From: Paramyrothecium sp. XJ0827
Lineage: Eukaryota; Ascomycota; Sordariomycetes; Hypocreales; Stachybotryaceae
DNA: 64,000 bases
NCBI GenBank assembly: GCA_020881915.1
Contig: JAJFPB010000007.1
Location: 62,001-126,000 of the forward strand
Direction of reading: 5' to 3'
A program made the translations under genes and the position numbers. Position 1 is the stretch's first letter. Each line of letters opens with the position of its first letter. Of the stretch, positions 45,466-56,949 are shown in pieces. The notes beneath the pieces are model-generated. The model was not told where the DNA came from. It saw only the letters and a program-made list of their open reading frames with translations, and made no database searches.

Positions 45466-46765
45466 GGTGAAAGGTGATTGGTCTTAAAAAGAATAAATGA
45501 AAAAAGGCCCCTGGGTATGGAATGAAGTTTTTCCCTGCTTGGAAAATGAAGTGGAATGATCTAACACTGCAGGAGCCTCAGAACGAGCCACACAGGAGCA
45601 TTTATATGTTATTTCAATTGCTCGCCTCAGCGAAGCGAAGAAACCTGAATCGTGTCATCTTGAGAGGACTACTAGTTACAGGTTGGGCTTGTGGGCCACT
45701 GGTCATCTTCGCCTATTCTCACCCCCATCATGAGGACAGAATCAAGACCCCAAAAGGTCCTACCCATCAGCAGATCCCAAGAGTGACGTTTTGGAATGGA
45801 GGATGGGACCAACTAGTGATATCCGCGAGATATGCTAGGCATGATTGAAAGTCGCATTGCTTCGCGTGCGTCACTTTCTAAAATTTGGTGTATTCAGGCA
45901 GTACTAGAATCAACATCTCTCGCGAGTTCATCTATCTATGCATGGGTTGTGGTGGCTGAAGGAACAATGTTGGTTGGTCATTCTGTTTTCGAGGAGTTGG
46001 CAGTTGAGTTACTCATCTCAGATGCACTGCCCTTGGGGGCCAGGCTCACATTGCTTTTAGAGGCAACACCGTTCCCCAAAGCCGCTATCTTCTCAACTTC
46101 GCCCTGCAGTCACTTTTTCGATTGCATGTGCCGTATGTATCACAGATAAACCATGCATGATTGGCGCCAAGGTTGCATCTACAGGATTCGCCCCTCGCGG
46201 GGGCTTTCTCTGATTTTCAGTGTCATAGCCAACATAAACAACGAGGCCAAATCTTTGACGACCCAAAATCAACGACCAACGCAAGCGCTGGTAGTCGATC
46301 ACGCACCCTTGTAAGAGTCTGCTCACCTTCGTCCTAAATTTGGACCATTTCAGGGCGAAATGCGATGGCTTGAGTTGGTTCTCGCGCATGGTAATTCTGC
46401 TGAGCTCGGAACAATGGGCACAGAAGATGCTTCTGATGACATGGCCGCAATCGCTTGGGGTGTGCAGCCTTTTGTGCCTATGAAGACTCAAAGAACCTCA
46501 CGTTTGCCCTTGAACATGAAACTTACACAAACGAGTGACCATTGATCGTGAAACCAACCTGTTATGCCACCATTACCAGCTACCTAGGCTCACTTATCAC
46601 CATACTCGCACAGCTTTTGCCAATATTGGCCATTGCACATTGCTGTGGCGTAGCACAGTACTCTATCTCACAATCCTGCCGTCAGTAGCATTCTCCAAAA
46701 AACTCTGGAATTTCCTTCGTGTACCCAGGTACATCTGTGTCCTAATATCTGATTTGATTATGACA
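45466..46765. other. No supportable gene
   Basis: About 1.3 kb. A 108-codon ATG frame on plus (45522-45848) and a frame on minus ending near 45966 in a Ser/Asn-rich tail were seen. Neither resembles a known family nor shows clear splice structure. Confidence 0.35.
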
Positions 46766-47975
46766 GGTGATCGAGATCTCTTTGACGGATTAAGAGGGGC
46801 GATTCAAGAGGGCATCGACCTGGCTGCCAATGCAGAATCCGTCATGACGGAGCATGCAGATGATGAGTTGGTTCAAAAATGGCCAAGTATGTGATTGGTG
46901 AAATCGATTATGACGAACGATTCGATGCAGCAAAGGGTATGTTTTGAAGAACCCAAGTGCATACAGATAAACACAGAGCTAATGCATTCCGCATGGCATA
47001 GAGACATTCCGCGCTGTCGCAGCCTACCAAAGGGAGCCCTCAGACTTTGAACCCCACACCGAAGAATGGCGGAAGGTGAAGACAAATAGTGATGTTGTGA
47101 GTCAGAAAGATGTCCCCGTAGAAGTGCAGAGAGGGAAATTTCTGGTTGGATGTTTTCTATATTGGCAAAATCGAATTAACATAGCCCTTACAGGAGATCT
47201 ACTGCGACCAGTTGCGAATCCAGAAAGTGCCTCCTTCATCAGAAAATTGGAAAGACACCTCCGCGCAAAAATTGATTTTACCAAAATCTAAGCAGCAACT
47301 GTACGCATGCTACGCAACGGATTTTGTGATGGGATCTGGGATTCGTGCTCCAAAGGCCCTGACTAACCTCAGTGACGGATTTGACATAGCTACTTGGAAA
47401 AAGGCACAAAATAACGATCCCGACGCCAGGCTGGCGAATTTTAGGAAAGCTTATCCAGATCGAGCCAACACTATGGACGTTTGTACCTGGTTCACTACAC
47501 AAACTATTTTGGACGGCTGGCCTACTATTGATGCATTGAGGATTATAAAATGCAAAATGGACGAATTCATGAAGCAGCTGAAATTTGGCCTCACACCAAT
47601 TGACGGACTCAAAACAATTGGTTTTACTATGCTGCATGAGGTATAGTTTCCCCGGCATCCCTACTTGAAAGCACGACTGATTTGAAATTTGTCTAATTTC
47701 GGATGCTTTTTAGTTGACACATACGAACCAAGGTGGGAAACTAATCGATCTTCAGGATGCCGACACTACTGAAAACACTTGCTACAATTGGGCTTGCGTA
47801 AGGCTCCTGAAGAACGTCAGAAATGCAGGTCAGTCAATATCAGCGGATGCGATTTCTGCAGTTGGCTAATTTTGATCGTTAAGATTCAATCACTATACTT
47901 GGCATTGCGATGAAATCGTGGACTGAGGGATATTACGTTGAGGACGATGGCACGATTCACACAAGGGAAGGCTAA
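46766..47975 (+). pseudogene. Decayed metallopeptidase (HExxH, aspzincin-like)
   Basis: Coding pieces join across at least four introns (for example donors at 47098 and after 47638; acceptors before 47194 and near 47714). Around the first splice the sequence forms HELTHTN, an HExxH zinc site. Downstream come YNWACVRLL and ADSITILGIAMKSW, ending at TAA 47975. Order and spacing recall fungal lysine-specific metallo-endopeptidase-like secreted proteins. Two faults: the frame shifts at the A5 run 46875-46879, and no ATG with signal peptide was found upstream, though a hydrophobic leader-like string (YLTILPSVAF) lies near 46660-46690. It is probably inactive. Confidence 0.55.
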
Positions 47976-48431
47976 AGATGATCGTAAGAAAACCTGAAAG
48001 TAGAACCGTAAATTTCTTCATTTATTTCCAGGCACCACGAATGACTAAAGTCTCGTTGCCATTCTTATGTTATGTTTCTAATAGGCAACTCGGGGGTGGA
48101 CAAGCTTCTTCGCGAAAAGGCTGTTGTATAGGAGCTCCCCGTCATGTGATTTTTTTATCAAAGAAGGGAGAATTTGTGTGAGGCAACTGTGTACCGGGTG
48201 CTCCTCGGTTAGTTGACATAGGCAACGGTAGGCTAAGCCTCGAATGATGAGCTGACATGGCTTGCTACCTATTTAAGACCTGTGCCAGCAGAACCAACAT
48301 GCCCACCCCCTCACCTTGTCTTATTTCCTTTTCACTAACAGTGCCTTCATCGAGCCTTGGATACGTCGCCGCGGCATAGAAACTCTTGTCGCTACTAAGC
48401 CACTGACCGCAGAACTGAAGGGGGGGACAAT
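47976..48431. promoter_or_regulatory. Intergenic stretch upstream of the DUF7730-like gene
   Basis: About 0.45 kb without a gene; presumably the promoter and leader of the gene at 48432. A G7 run lies directly before that start. Confidence 0.35.
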
Positions 48432-49565
48432 ATGACCACCAACAGCATGAACTTCATCGTACAAAAGAGCAAATTACTGCAGGCCCCCGCTGAGATTCGT
48501 CATGCGATTCTGATCGAAGTCGTGGTTTCTTTGCCGATCCACGTCTTCCTTTCACACAACAAGACCAAATTGTCAGCATGCATCCAGCCCAATATGGAAG
48601 AAGATGGTTGGCAACGTCAAGTTAATAATGACTATAAGTCGGACCCAATCTGGGCCCGTCGTTTACAATCTTTGTGGGGGCAACACTGGAAGTGTGAAGA
48701 ACTTGCCCAGGAAGATGGGACTGGGACGGTCTGTGACCATGCTGGTCAGATCAACATCCTTCTTTCAGTGTGCAAGCAAATGTATGAGCTCTTTGCGTGG
48801 AACTTCCATTCTAGTCTGCTTACTTGTCGTAGGTTCCTTGATGTTTGCGTAATTGTGGCTGAGCGTTCCGAAGTCAACATCGTGGACCTGCAAACACTGA
48901 AGGAATTTTTGCCTGATCTCTTCGGTCATTCATGGAACTTTTTGCAGATTTCAGGCTCCAGCATTCGCAAACTAAGGCTTTCTCTCCGACTTCCGATGGC
49001 CTTATTCAAAATGGCAGAAGATGGCATTGAACACGATATAACCAATGATGCAGACATACCCATACTATACAACATATGGAACAGCTTATTTCCCGCGCTC
49101 TCACGTATGCAACAGCTCGAAAGTCTTTACATCTGGCTAGATCACGATGATTCTATTTCATGGTCATATGTCAAAGAACGCCTTATATTAAATGGTGTAA
49201 TATCCGTGCTAGCAAATCTGTCACGCACGGAAATCACTATTAATCTACCACAGCTTCATCCGGGCATCGCGCACCCTGAAACTCATTTTACGCAGGACAA
49301 CATTCCACAAATCAAGATCCAACGAAGGTACCGCCAGCGCTATCATTGCAAGAAAGAGGGAAATGAGTTGCGGGTGATTTATAAGCCTGATTTCCCGTTG
49401 CTCCACCAACTCGAAGGCCTAACTGAAGGTGAATGGACATTGAAGAGGATTGAAGATTGGGAGAGGCAAAAATGGGAGGAGGGTTTTGATGTGGTAGGGG
49501 AGTACAAAGCACTATGCGATTGTTTCCTCGAGTTTGACAATGGACTTGTAGACCTCGAATTCTAG
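48432..49565 (+). CDS. DUF7730-like protein (F-box-style opening), hypothetical
   Basis: Intronless, 377 residues, no signal peptide. The opening LLQAPAEIRHAILIEVV is the 'LPxEIRxxIY'-type start seen in a large fungal family of proteins annotated as DUF7730 or F-box-like. It goes on with INILLSVCKQMYELFAWNF and a middle block on measuring/comparing surface residues typical of that family (SSIRKLRLSLRL). Function is unknown; the N-terminal helix may bind a partner as F-boxes do. Frame and ATG context are clean, so the gene is probably real. No functional link to its neighbours is apparent. Confidence 0.7.
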   Translation: MTTNSMNFIVQKSKLLQAPAEIRHAILIEVVVSLPIHVFLSHNKTKLSACIQPNMEEDGWQRQVNNDYKSDPIWARRLQSLWGQHWKCEELAQEDGTGTVCDHAGQINILLSVCKQMYELFAWNFHSSLLTCRRFLDVCVIVAERSEVNIVDLQTLKEFLPDLFGHSWNFLQISGSSIRKLRLSLRLPMALFKMAEDGIEHDITNDADIPILYNIWNSLFPALSRMQQLESLYIWLDHDDSISWSYVKERLILNGVISVLANLSRTEITINLPQLHPGIAHPETHFTQDNIPQIKIQRRYRQRYHCKKEGNELRVIYKPDFPLLHQLEGLTEGEWTLKRIEDWERQKWEEGFDVVGEYKALCDCFLEFDNGLVDLEF

Positions 49566-50098
49566 GCCTTTTCTTGGCTGCAGTTTGATTGTCCAGGGTT
49601 TGTAATAGCCTCCGTCCAGCGCTTTTAAGAATCCTAAGTTGATTGTTTGTCATAGTAACAGAGGTACTGTTCCGATCTTTCCGCTAGAGGTTTTTAACCC
49701 GCATTCATCAAGATTTGCATCTTGGAATCCGCTTGACATGCTTCGATGTCTGTCTTTTTGGATTTGGAAAAGACAAGTGAGCAATTCCGACGTGAGTGAT
49801 GGCTGCCCCATGAACAAGGAGTCAAGCAATTCATCCAACCGATAATTGCATACCCAGCCTTAGATTATACTTCTGCGCCATTATTAAATCACTGAACACT
49901 GCCCGGATCGACCTGGATTCATGTGTTTGTCCCCGGGAAAAGTCGACTTTGGAAGCCGTTCGGGTGAGCACTAATCTCTAAACCTGCTTCCTCGATGTGG
50001 CCGACTTCGAGGGCGTAAAAGACAGATTTATCAATTGTTGATTTCTAACCCCTCAAACTCGCACACCAGTCATCATCTGGGAACATTGGGAAGCCGTA
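49566..50098. other. Intergenic stretch with a dispersed repeat piece
   Basis: About 0.5 kb. Positions 49925-49998 repeat the segment found at 43170-43243. Nothing else was recognised. Confidence 0.5.
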
Positions 50099-50601
50099 TC
50101 AACCATAATTTCGGGTAATACGCTTCGTGTCCTGGCACATGCGAGTAAGATAGTGATAAAGAGCTGAAAGTTTGGGGGATGGGCCACTCCTGGAATCTAA
50201 AGAAACGTGGCATTTTTGTTTATTCAGTAGACTCCTCTTGAAATAAAGTGGCCAATGAACAATTGTCGTGCCTGTCGACTCCACGATTACTGCTGCTAGC
50301 ATCTCTGTGATTATGCCTGCTTGGAGAGTCATGACTGCTCTGATTACCCAGGTACACAAGGTCACAGCTCCCGTAATCCAGTCTGCATAACTACACGATT
50401 CAATTCTTTTCGAGGCTGTGATCCAGTGTTTGCCGATATTAGTTCTTGCCAAAACGGAGCCAGCACAATCAATATCCCGGGAAGCAATGCGGACCCGATT
50501 ACCAGGATAAGGAGATTCGCAAGGACAAATTGGCATGAAAAACTGGAGCTTTTTGGCGTCGAGTGTTTGTTTCTGTTTATATTTATTTTAGGGAGTTTCA
50601 T
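50099..50601 (-). pseudogene. Membrane-protein fragment with frameshift
   Basis: From ATG 50601 a frame encodes a charged start, a hydrophobic segment (LANLLILVIGSALLPGILIVLAPFW cut short here) and then RKELNR. The homologous-looking continuation CSYADWITGAVTLCTWVIRAVM with further hydrophobic sequence is in a different frame, so one base is missing near 50395-50405. This recalls polytopic fungal proteins with an 'ADWITGAVTL' block. Likely a broken gene; the end beyond 50099 is not clear. Confidence 0.45.
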
Positions 50602-51244
50602 TCATCTGTCCAAGACATCACCAGTCAAATCGGGTTCAAAGAGCCCGCATTGGGCTTGGCAGCAATTTAGAATGGGAGATTGACGACTGTATGTGGTTTA
50701 TGTCGCCAACACTAGTTCATTCTTTTCTGTCTCTGCTAATACGCCGGAAGGGGCATCCAACTTCTAAAATAAGTCACTGAGATGGCTTGCCACCTTTGGT
50801 CGTGAATCGGAGCTGTGCTCTTACAAGGCGTTAATCCAGGTGCTACCACAAATGTGCCTTTTCGTAAGATCGAGTGAATCCAGTTCACCCCATTCCCATT
50901 TAGACAGTAACACCGACAAAATAGAGGGCGTTTCAAGACTGGCAAGCCCAGAGAGCTAAGGGCTGCTGCCTAGAAAGGATAAGGATCACTTGCAAAAGTG
51001 CAGCTAACAGAATCCATCAGATGCGCGCGTAATTGCCTTAGATAACAATGGTGGCATGGGGGCTAGCTGACTTAGCAGCCATTCGAAGCAACTGCTGACG
51101 CGGCTGGATCTGCCACCGTTGCAAATTCGACCTACGGAGAACACTATATTAGTTTCGCAACACGCTTACTTCATTCCTATTATTTCTCTCACTTTCTATC
51201 CTCTTTTCCCCCAATCTTGTACCAGGATTGCAAGCACTTACAGC
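50602..51244. other. Intergenic stretch upstream of cerato-platanin
   Basis: About 0.64 kb without a gene. The last part, with pyrimidine-rich sequence just before the ATG (51175-51215), looks like a fungal promoter or leader. Confidence 0.4.
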
Positions 51245-51729
51245 ATGTATACTTCCAAACTCACAAGCATCGCCGCTTTCTTGTCCTCGGCTTCTGCCCT
51301 TTCCCGTAAGGCCATAACAACACTTTGCCCCAAGCACGCTCGCTAAATTTCCCAGTCACTTATCTCGGGACTTACGATGATCGCTCAACAGTCGTTAGTG
51401 ACTTGGCGTGCTACAAGGACGGCGAACTGTTGAAAGATCATTTCGAATGGAAAACACTTGGGAATATCCCTCCACGCATTATAGCACTTGATGCTATCAA
51501 CGGACCGGACTCGCCGCTCTGCGGAACTTGCTGGATGGTTGAATACGAGGAGCAGTCTCGCGCATTTCTTGCTGTTGATGGGACCAAATTCGGGGGTGTC
51601 GTCTCGTTTGAGGGCATGGACTCCCTCACGGGCGGCAAGGCTCAGAAACTCGGCCGGGTGAATCTGAATGCTTTCCAAGTCGACATCTCCAATTGCGGTC
51701 TTTCCCCAGGGGTCAAGGTAGAACTTTAG
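51245..51729 (+). CDS. Cerato-platanin family secreted protein
   Basis: Two exons (51245-51305 and 51356-51729; 50-nt intron, phase 1) give 144 residues, normal for the family. A signal peptide (MYTSKLTSIAAFLSSASAL) is followed by the cerato-platanin core: TYLGTYDDRSTVVSDLAC, PLCGTCW, AVDGTKFGGVVSFEGM, ALGR-like KLGRVNL and FQVDISNCG. The four cysteines expected to make two disulfides are present. Cerato-platanins are small secreted fungal proteins with an expansin-like fold that bind chitin oligomers, act at surfaces and often elicit plant defence. This copy looks intact. Its C-terminus ends in VKVEL a few residues after the last Cys. Confidence 0.9.
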
Positions 51730-52520
51730 TAGACCATGAGATCCCTGTCGCTAAGCATACTCTTCCTCAATCAGACCGCCCGTGCCAATCGTATTCATTT
51801 TTGTGATTTAGAGCCTCTCAAAACCGCCCCCCGATTTAATGCCCATCAAGCTGCCGATCATCCACATTGATCGCAACCTCGAGGGCCTTTACCAGAGAGG
51901 GAGCTGCTTCTTTGAACCTCTGGAGTTTGCTTCTGGTTCAGATATTTTTGGGATCATCTTTGGCCATTGCGTTCTTTCCTATATGTTGCCTTGTTCAGCA
52001 AACTGGATATGTTTCAAGAGCTCGTGATGTTCAAGGGTGACGCTGGGTGGGAGCTTGATAATATTAATCTCTGGGGGTCCGAAATCGTAGATGCCTGGCG
52101 ACAGGATCCAGTGCCACGACCGAACGCGAACATTTCCCCATAAAATACAGAAGAAGAAGAAGCAAGACGCACAGGGCACGTGTACACCGTCATCATCAGT
52201 CTTGGGATTGTTCAGCTCCGAGTCTTCACATTCTTCGGCCCCGCCACAGCCGTGTCCAACGTCAATCCTTATCTAGTCACAGCCTGGAAGACTGGCTCTC
52301 ATCCATCTACGACCCCTCCGCTTCCCGTTTTAATGCATTGGCATTCTTATGGCAGCATTGAGCCCGAAGAAGAGGATGGTCGGACAGGCAAAGCTCAGGA
52401 TGCGATCGGCCTCGTTGTCGCAACGGCAATCGCGGGTGTCGCAAAAACGATGGACGTTTCGGCCGGACACTGAAAGTTGATGACCCCAGTTGAGGCCGGG
52501 AAAATTACAGTTGTCACCGT
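51730..52520. other. No supportable gene
   Basis: About 0.8 kb. A 97-codon plus frame (52180-52473) and smaller frames are open, but no family or splice pattern was recognised. Confidence 0.35.
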
Positions 52521-52524
52521 GATT

Positions 52525-53200
52525 TCATTCACCGTGATACGGCTGGTGATAAGCGTAAAGTATGCGTGCCAGTAGCGAGACCTGAGGTGCTATCAGACGA
52601 TAAGGTGGCCGGACCCGCGAAGGTGATAGACGGCCTGTCGTCGATTTGTGACCAGGGTGGGGGGGGGGGGTGGTGGTTCTAACAGTCGAACTGCCCTTTC
52701 CATCTAGCAACGTGACCACAATAGGGTCAATATTGACGCTGGGGGACACAGTTATGGCCACTGCTCCCGAAGACGTAATGCTAATATTAGAATATAGGAT
52801 GCTATTAATAATAATTGAGGGAACCGGTATGATTACCATTGTAATTGCATTGGCAAAAACAGTGGTTACGACACCGCCGATAGTAATGCTGGAGAAATCT
52901 CCATTCTCCAACGAGGTTGTGAAGCTGCTTACGCGAATCGTTGTTGCCGTGCCCGGCGACTTTGTGGAAATGTTAAGTTGACAAGACTCGCCCGGGCAGC
53001 TACCCGTGGGCGAGCTCCAGATATCTGCGGCAGAAGGATTCCGGTCAGGCAAAAGTACTTTCTGTTACCGCGGAAGATGTGTGCGACAAGGCGGTTACAC
53101 CCAATCGTTAGGCATGAGGGTGCATCCTTACGCGGGGTTCTCGACGGATTTTGTGCCCAACTCTGGGTCTCGTCTTCATGCAGCGTGATGGAAACCGATG
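52525..53200 (-). pseudogene. Remnant of a Thr/Ile/Val-rich cell-surface protein, possibly chitinase-associated
   Basis: A minus-strand frame holds a long Ser/Thr/Ile/Val-rich stretch (for example SITIGGVVTTVF, IPVPSIIINS) ending in TTTPPPHPGHK. It is preceded in two frames by a Cys-containing segment (GSCPGESC). Such low-complexity beta-rich repeats followed by a Pro-rich linker occur in the C-terminal parts of some fungal class V chitinases. No catalytic domain and no start were found. A G12 run lies at 52659-52670 on plus, in the Pro-rich part. Identity is uncertain. Confidence 0.3.
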
Positions 53201-53536
53201 GAGGGATTGTTCTGTCGTGACCAAGAAAAAACCTTTGCCGTAATTTGATATGCGTATTTACAATTGAGGGGTATGTCAAAGTCTCTTAGAATGACCCTTG
53301 ACCGGTTCATTCAGTTCCATGGTATATATATTGCTGAGGCTAGAGCTTATGGTAAATGCGTAATAGCCGACTAGATCCCGACAAAACAACCAATCGATCA
53401 GCTCTAAAGCGAGGGACCGAATGGTTGCGCAGAGAAGCACTCGAGCCGCCTTCACCATCAAATAACGAAGAGCTCCATAGGCTGCTTCCACATATAGATG
53501 ATACAGTATATCAGTAATCAGAGAAACGCAGAATCA

Positions 53537-54329
53537 CTAACAACTCTGACGCTTCAGACCGATTGTGAGATCAGAAAAGTCCCTGGCGCCCTGAAAGCGA
53601 CCAAAAATATCAACACATTCCGAGGCAATGGCGTTGACATGTTTCGGGATGAGACCGCAATTCTTACGAAGTGAACCACCGCTCTAAGCAATTGCGTTAG
53701 AACACGTCTGCCACCGGAGACCCTCGAATTTCCAATTGCAGTGCCCCAGGAAAGAAAACTCACCTTGTTGCAGTAGAATATGCCACAGCCATTGGAGCAA
53801 CTGATACGTACGCAGTCGCCAGGGCCCGCATGACACATGACACCACGCGCTCCGATGTCCCGAAGATACGTCAAGCCTTCAGTGCACCAACTCCATGAAT
53901 TGATGTTATCTCCGCCCCAGTTGCACCTAATCTGCTCATTGTCCAACAACATTAGCCTTTCACTTTATACCGATAGTTTCAAGAAGGTCTTACGGTGCCT
54001 TGACGCTTCTCTAGAGTAAGGTCATCTTCGACCTCGATGACAGTCTCGTTCGAGAAGAAATCGGGTTTTAAAGCCTTCATCTCTTTGTAAATAGACTCCG
54101 CGGTTCCCTTGAAGGTGACACCCTCGAAACGATCATCTGTCACCTCGAGGTCTACGACGCGCAAACCTTCCACGTACGCATCCTCGGCGCGACGGAGAGT
54201 CCAGCCTCCATTTTCAGGAACAGCTGCTGCGAAGATCTAAACCCTTAGTATATTGCTTATAGGATGAACAGACACACGGAGAATTACCGACGTGGCGAAG
54301 ATGGCCACAACTGAGGCAACTCTCTTCAT
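53537..54329 (-). CDS. Secreted pro-protein with ten-Cys mature domain and Kex2-type site
   Basis: Four exons (54329-54288, 54236-53994, 53931-53764, 53683-53537), all introns phase 0, give 199 residues. The signal peptide is MKRVASVVAIFATS followed by IFAAAV. A propeptide of about 70 residues ends in LTLEKR, a Kex2-type site. The mature part of about 100 residues has ten cysteines, with WSWCTEGL, AGPGDCVRISC and GIFYCN as landmarks, and ends in ...RQSC. The 'GPGxCxRxSC...xxCN' signature recurs in many fungal secreted proteins of unknown role. It may be an effector, antimicrobial or surface protein; nothing in the sequence decides. No lesions were seen. Confidence 0.75.
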
Positions 54330-56949
54330 GATAGGGGTTGATAGATGGACGGATAAAAGACTCTGCGTTGTTGACAAGTTTGAAATCGGTCACAGGACAC
54401 GAGGATGCTGCCTTCTTATGCATTTTTTGACCTTCCGTCAGAGCATCGTCTGTGGCTACGAAGACACCGATTGTCGTTTCTACAAGCTCAAAAGCCTCTT
54501 GCCAAGCCATGATATGCATTCAGCATGGCTCACTGCCACAAAAGAAGGATCTCAAAGAGCTCATGACACAAAGCTGCTAACCAGTTCAAGCTACTGCTGT
54601 CAGCCCGTAAACTTGACCTTCCAATTCAGGGCATTCCAAGAAGTGGCGGTGAGGAAGGGGTCTCAACTTTATTTATTAACCCCAGAGCAAGCGAAACTGA
54701 AAACTATGAGTGCGAAATTAGTGGTACGATTCACAAACTTGGCAATAGTAGATTAGGTTTAGTGTGGAACCTGGTGGGTAAAGAAGATCCTGTTGCGGGG
54801 AACCTATTTATATCCTATCATAGTAGTAACAAGTGTAGGATCTTATACGCGCATACGACCTTGTCATGTTGTTAGATGGTTGGTCGAACTTAACCGAGGT
54901 CAAGATAAAGTAAGCACTATCATTCCAAACTAATATTGATCCACTTTCCTCAAATACTAAATGCAGAATCCGGTTTACCTTGACTAGTTGGCACCGAGAA
55001 ATGCCAGCCTGTAATTCACATACGAATGCAGGAGCAGTTGTCCTAAAACTTCTTGGTTCTTTTTTTATATTAATTTTTATTTTATTTTATTATTTTTATA
55101 AACTTCAAATGAGTCTCTCAGAACTTATCCAGTCGGCATCATAAGAGCCAACATTAGGGTCAAAGAGGTCTTGGCTCCCTTGCAATACAAATGAGACCAA
55201 TTCTAGAGCTAGATCTCCATAGTGAACAGTGGATTCTGGATCATTCTAGCCCAGGACGTGGGGCCACCAACGCCCACGAAGCTCAGGACCCTGCAGGCTT
55301 GAAGAACCGGGTTATGCGACCTTGGTCTTCAAAGTCTTTGCCCGATCACGAGTAGAAATCTAGAATGACACCAATTGCGCTTAACTCTGTCCTACCCTCC
55401 ATGAAACATTACAAGCAAAGGTCTCTATCATGGATCGCATATTTCTAGATGGCTTCAATCTTATGCTACTCATATGAAGCTGTTGCGGACCTTAGACCGT
55501 TTGCTCTTTACATTATCAGAGGACGAATAGCGCAGTATGGCATATCTGCAGAGGACTTTGCATGAGCCAGATGTAAGGCCAAAGTTCAGAAAATGACGAA
55601 TTACTTCTATCTATCCTCTAATTGATAGAGACAGCTTGGGAATGCGGAGGTGAAAGGCGCTAAAAGAGAGTAACATTCGTCATTTTCGGCGAAGAATATT
55701 GCGCTTTTAACGCTAAGCCCTCCACGAAGCTCCATACAACTCAGGGCCGACTTTCCTAAGTCGATGGGTGGGAAGGATTTGGAACCTTGTTACCTAGTAA
55801 AGCGTCGATAACGGCTTGAGCTGGCTCTGTTCGAGCCAATTAGGAACAACGCGGAACGAATCCCGACACGGTCCACAAGCCTTATTGGATTAGAAGGACG
55901 TACCATTCTCAAATCTGTCCTCCGCCTGACTTTGACAAATCGTGTAATCTCATTTCTCAGCCCCCAAGAGCTCTAATTCCGGGCGGGTCCGGATGCAAAT
56001 CCACGGAAGCTAGCGGGCCGCTAGGCCAGAGGAAATCTATCCAGTAGTCCGCTTTGGCATTGAATATCGGCCCCTCGGGAGGTGGGGGAGCGGGGGTGGC
56101 GGTTCTGTCGAGCCTGAATGCTACGATGTATTAACAAGGGTTAGGCCTAGGACAAGCACAGCAGGATTAATCCTTCGTTTACCAAATTGACGTTCATGGG
56201 CCTAACAGGCCACATCGAGATGTCTTTCAAGACTAAGATCGAACTCTGCAACAACGCCGAGTCAGCGAGAAATTAAGTGCTGATATTTTAATTTTTCGTA
56301 CGTGTATAAATATTCCTACCAGACGTTATAGCAAATGACTCGTGAAACTTGAACCAGGGCTGTGACTCGGCCATGAATTGTGACTTTGTGCATAAGATGT
56401 TGCTGGACTCAGGCGGCTCCTGTCAATAAGTAGCTTGATGTTATTGTACAGATTTGACTTTTTAGCCAACTTGCCGGAAGGAAACAGTTCAAATATTTAC
56501 AAGCACAAGTTGCTATGAAGTTGCCTTTCCATGTTCCAACGTTTTGACCGGAAGGAGGTACAGTATTAGGATTTGAAGACAGTCACTTGCTCTGCGACAA
56601 ACGACTAGGCAGAGTTTGGACAGAAGAAGAGTGAATGAGGGCCCGAGACTTTTTGCATCTACTAATGCATAATGGTGGTTTGATATCCCCTAATGCTCAG
56701 CATTGAACTATTAACATATTCATCTCCATCTAGCCGAGTTCAACTAGTCTAGAAGTAGGGACTTGATACCGATTTAGACTGAGAATATAGAACTACTTTG
56801 AGCCATATCCGACCCGTTTCTGCAATAGGCGAGCGAGAATATCACATAAAAGCGGGGGATAAAGACGGCATAAGTCCCCACCAATAGATTTTAATGATGA
56901 CACAACCTAGCTATAATATTTGTTGTGTCAAGTCTCCTATTGTTACTTT
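54330..56949. other. Long gene-free stretch
   Basis: About 2.6 kb with no supportable gene on either strand. It holds a short A+T-rich patch (about 55060-55100), a 12-bp perfect inverted repeat pair (55590-55601 and 55675-55686) and a G-rich patch near 56080-56102. The first 450 bp contain a 154-codon plus frame (54292-54756) antisense to the start of the Cys-rich gene and without family resemblance. Confidence 0.5.
55590..55686. repeat. 97-bp stretch bounded by 12-bp inverted repeats
   Basis: AAAATGACGAAT at 55590-55601 recurs inverted as ATTCGTCATTTT at 55675-55686. It could be a tiny fold-back or MITE remnant. No target-site duplication was evident. Confidence 0.4.

Noticed and set aside
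56080..56102. G-rich patch as a regulatory G-quadruplex
   Set aside because: G runs are uneven and no gene lies nearby to be regulated; kept only as a note on composition.
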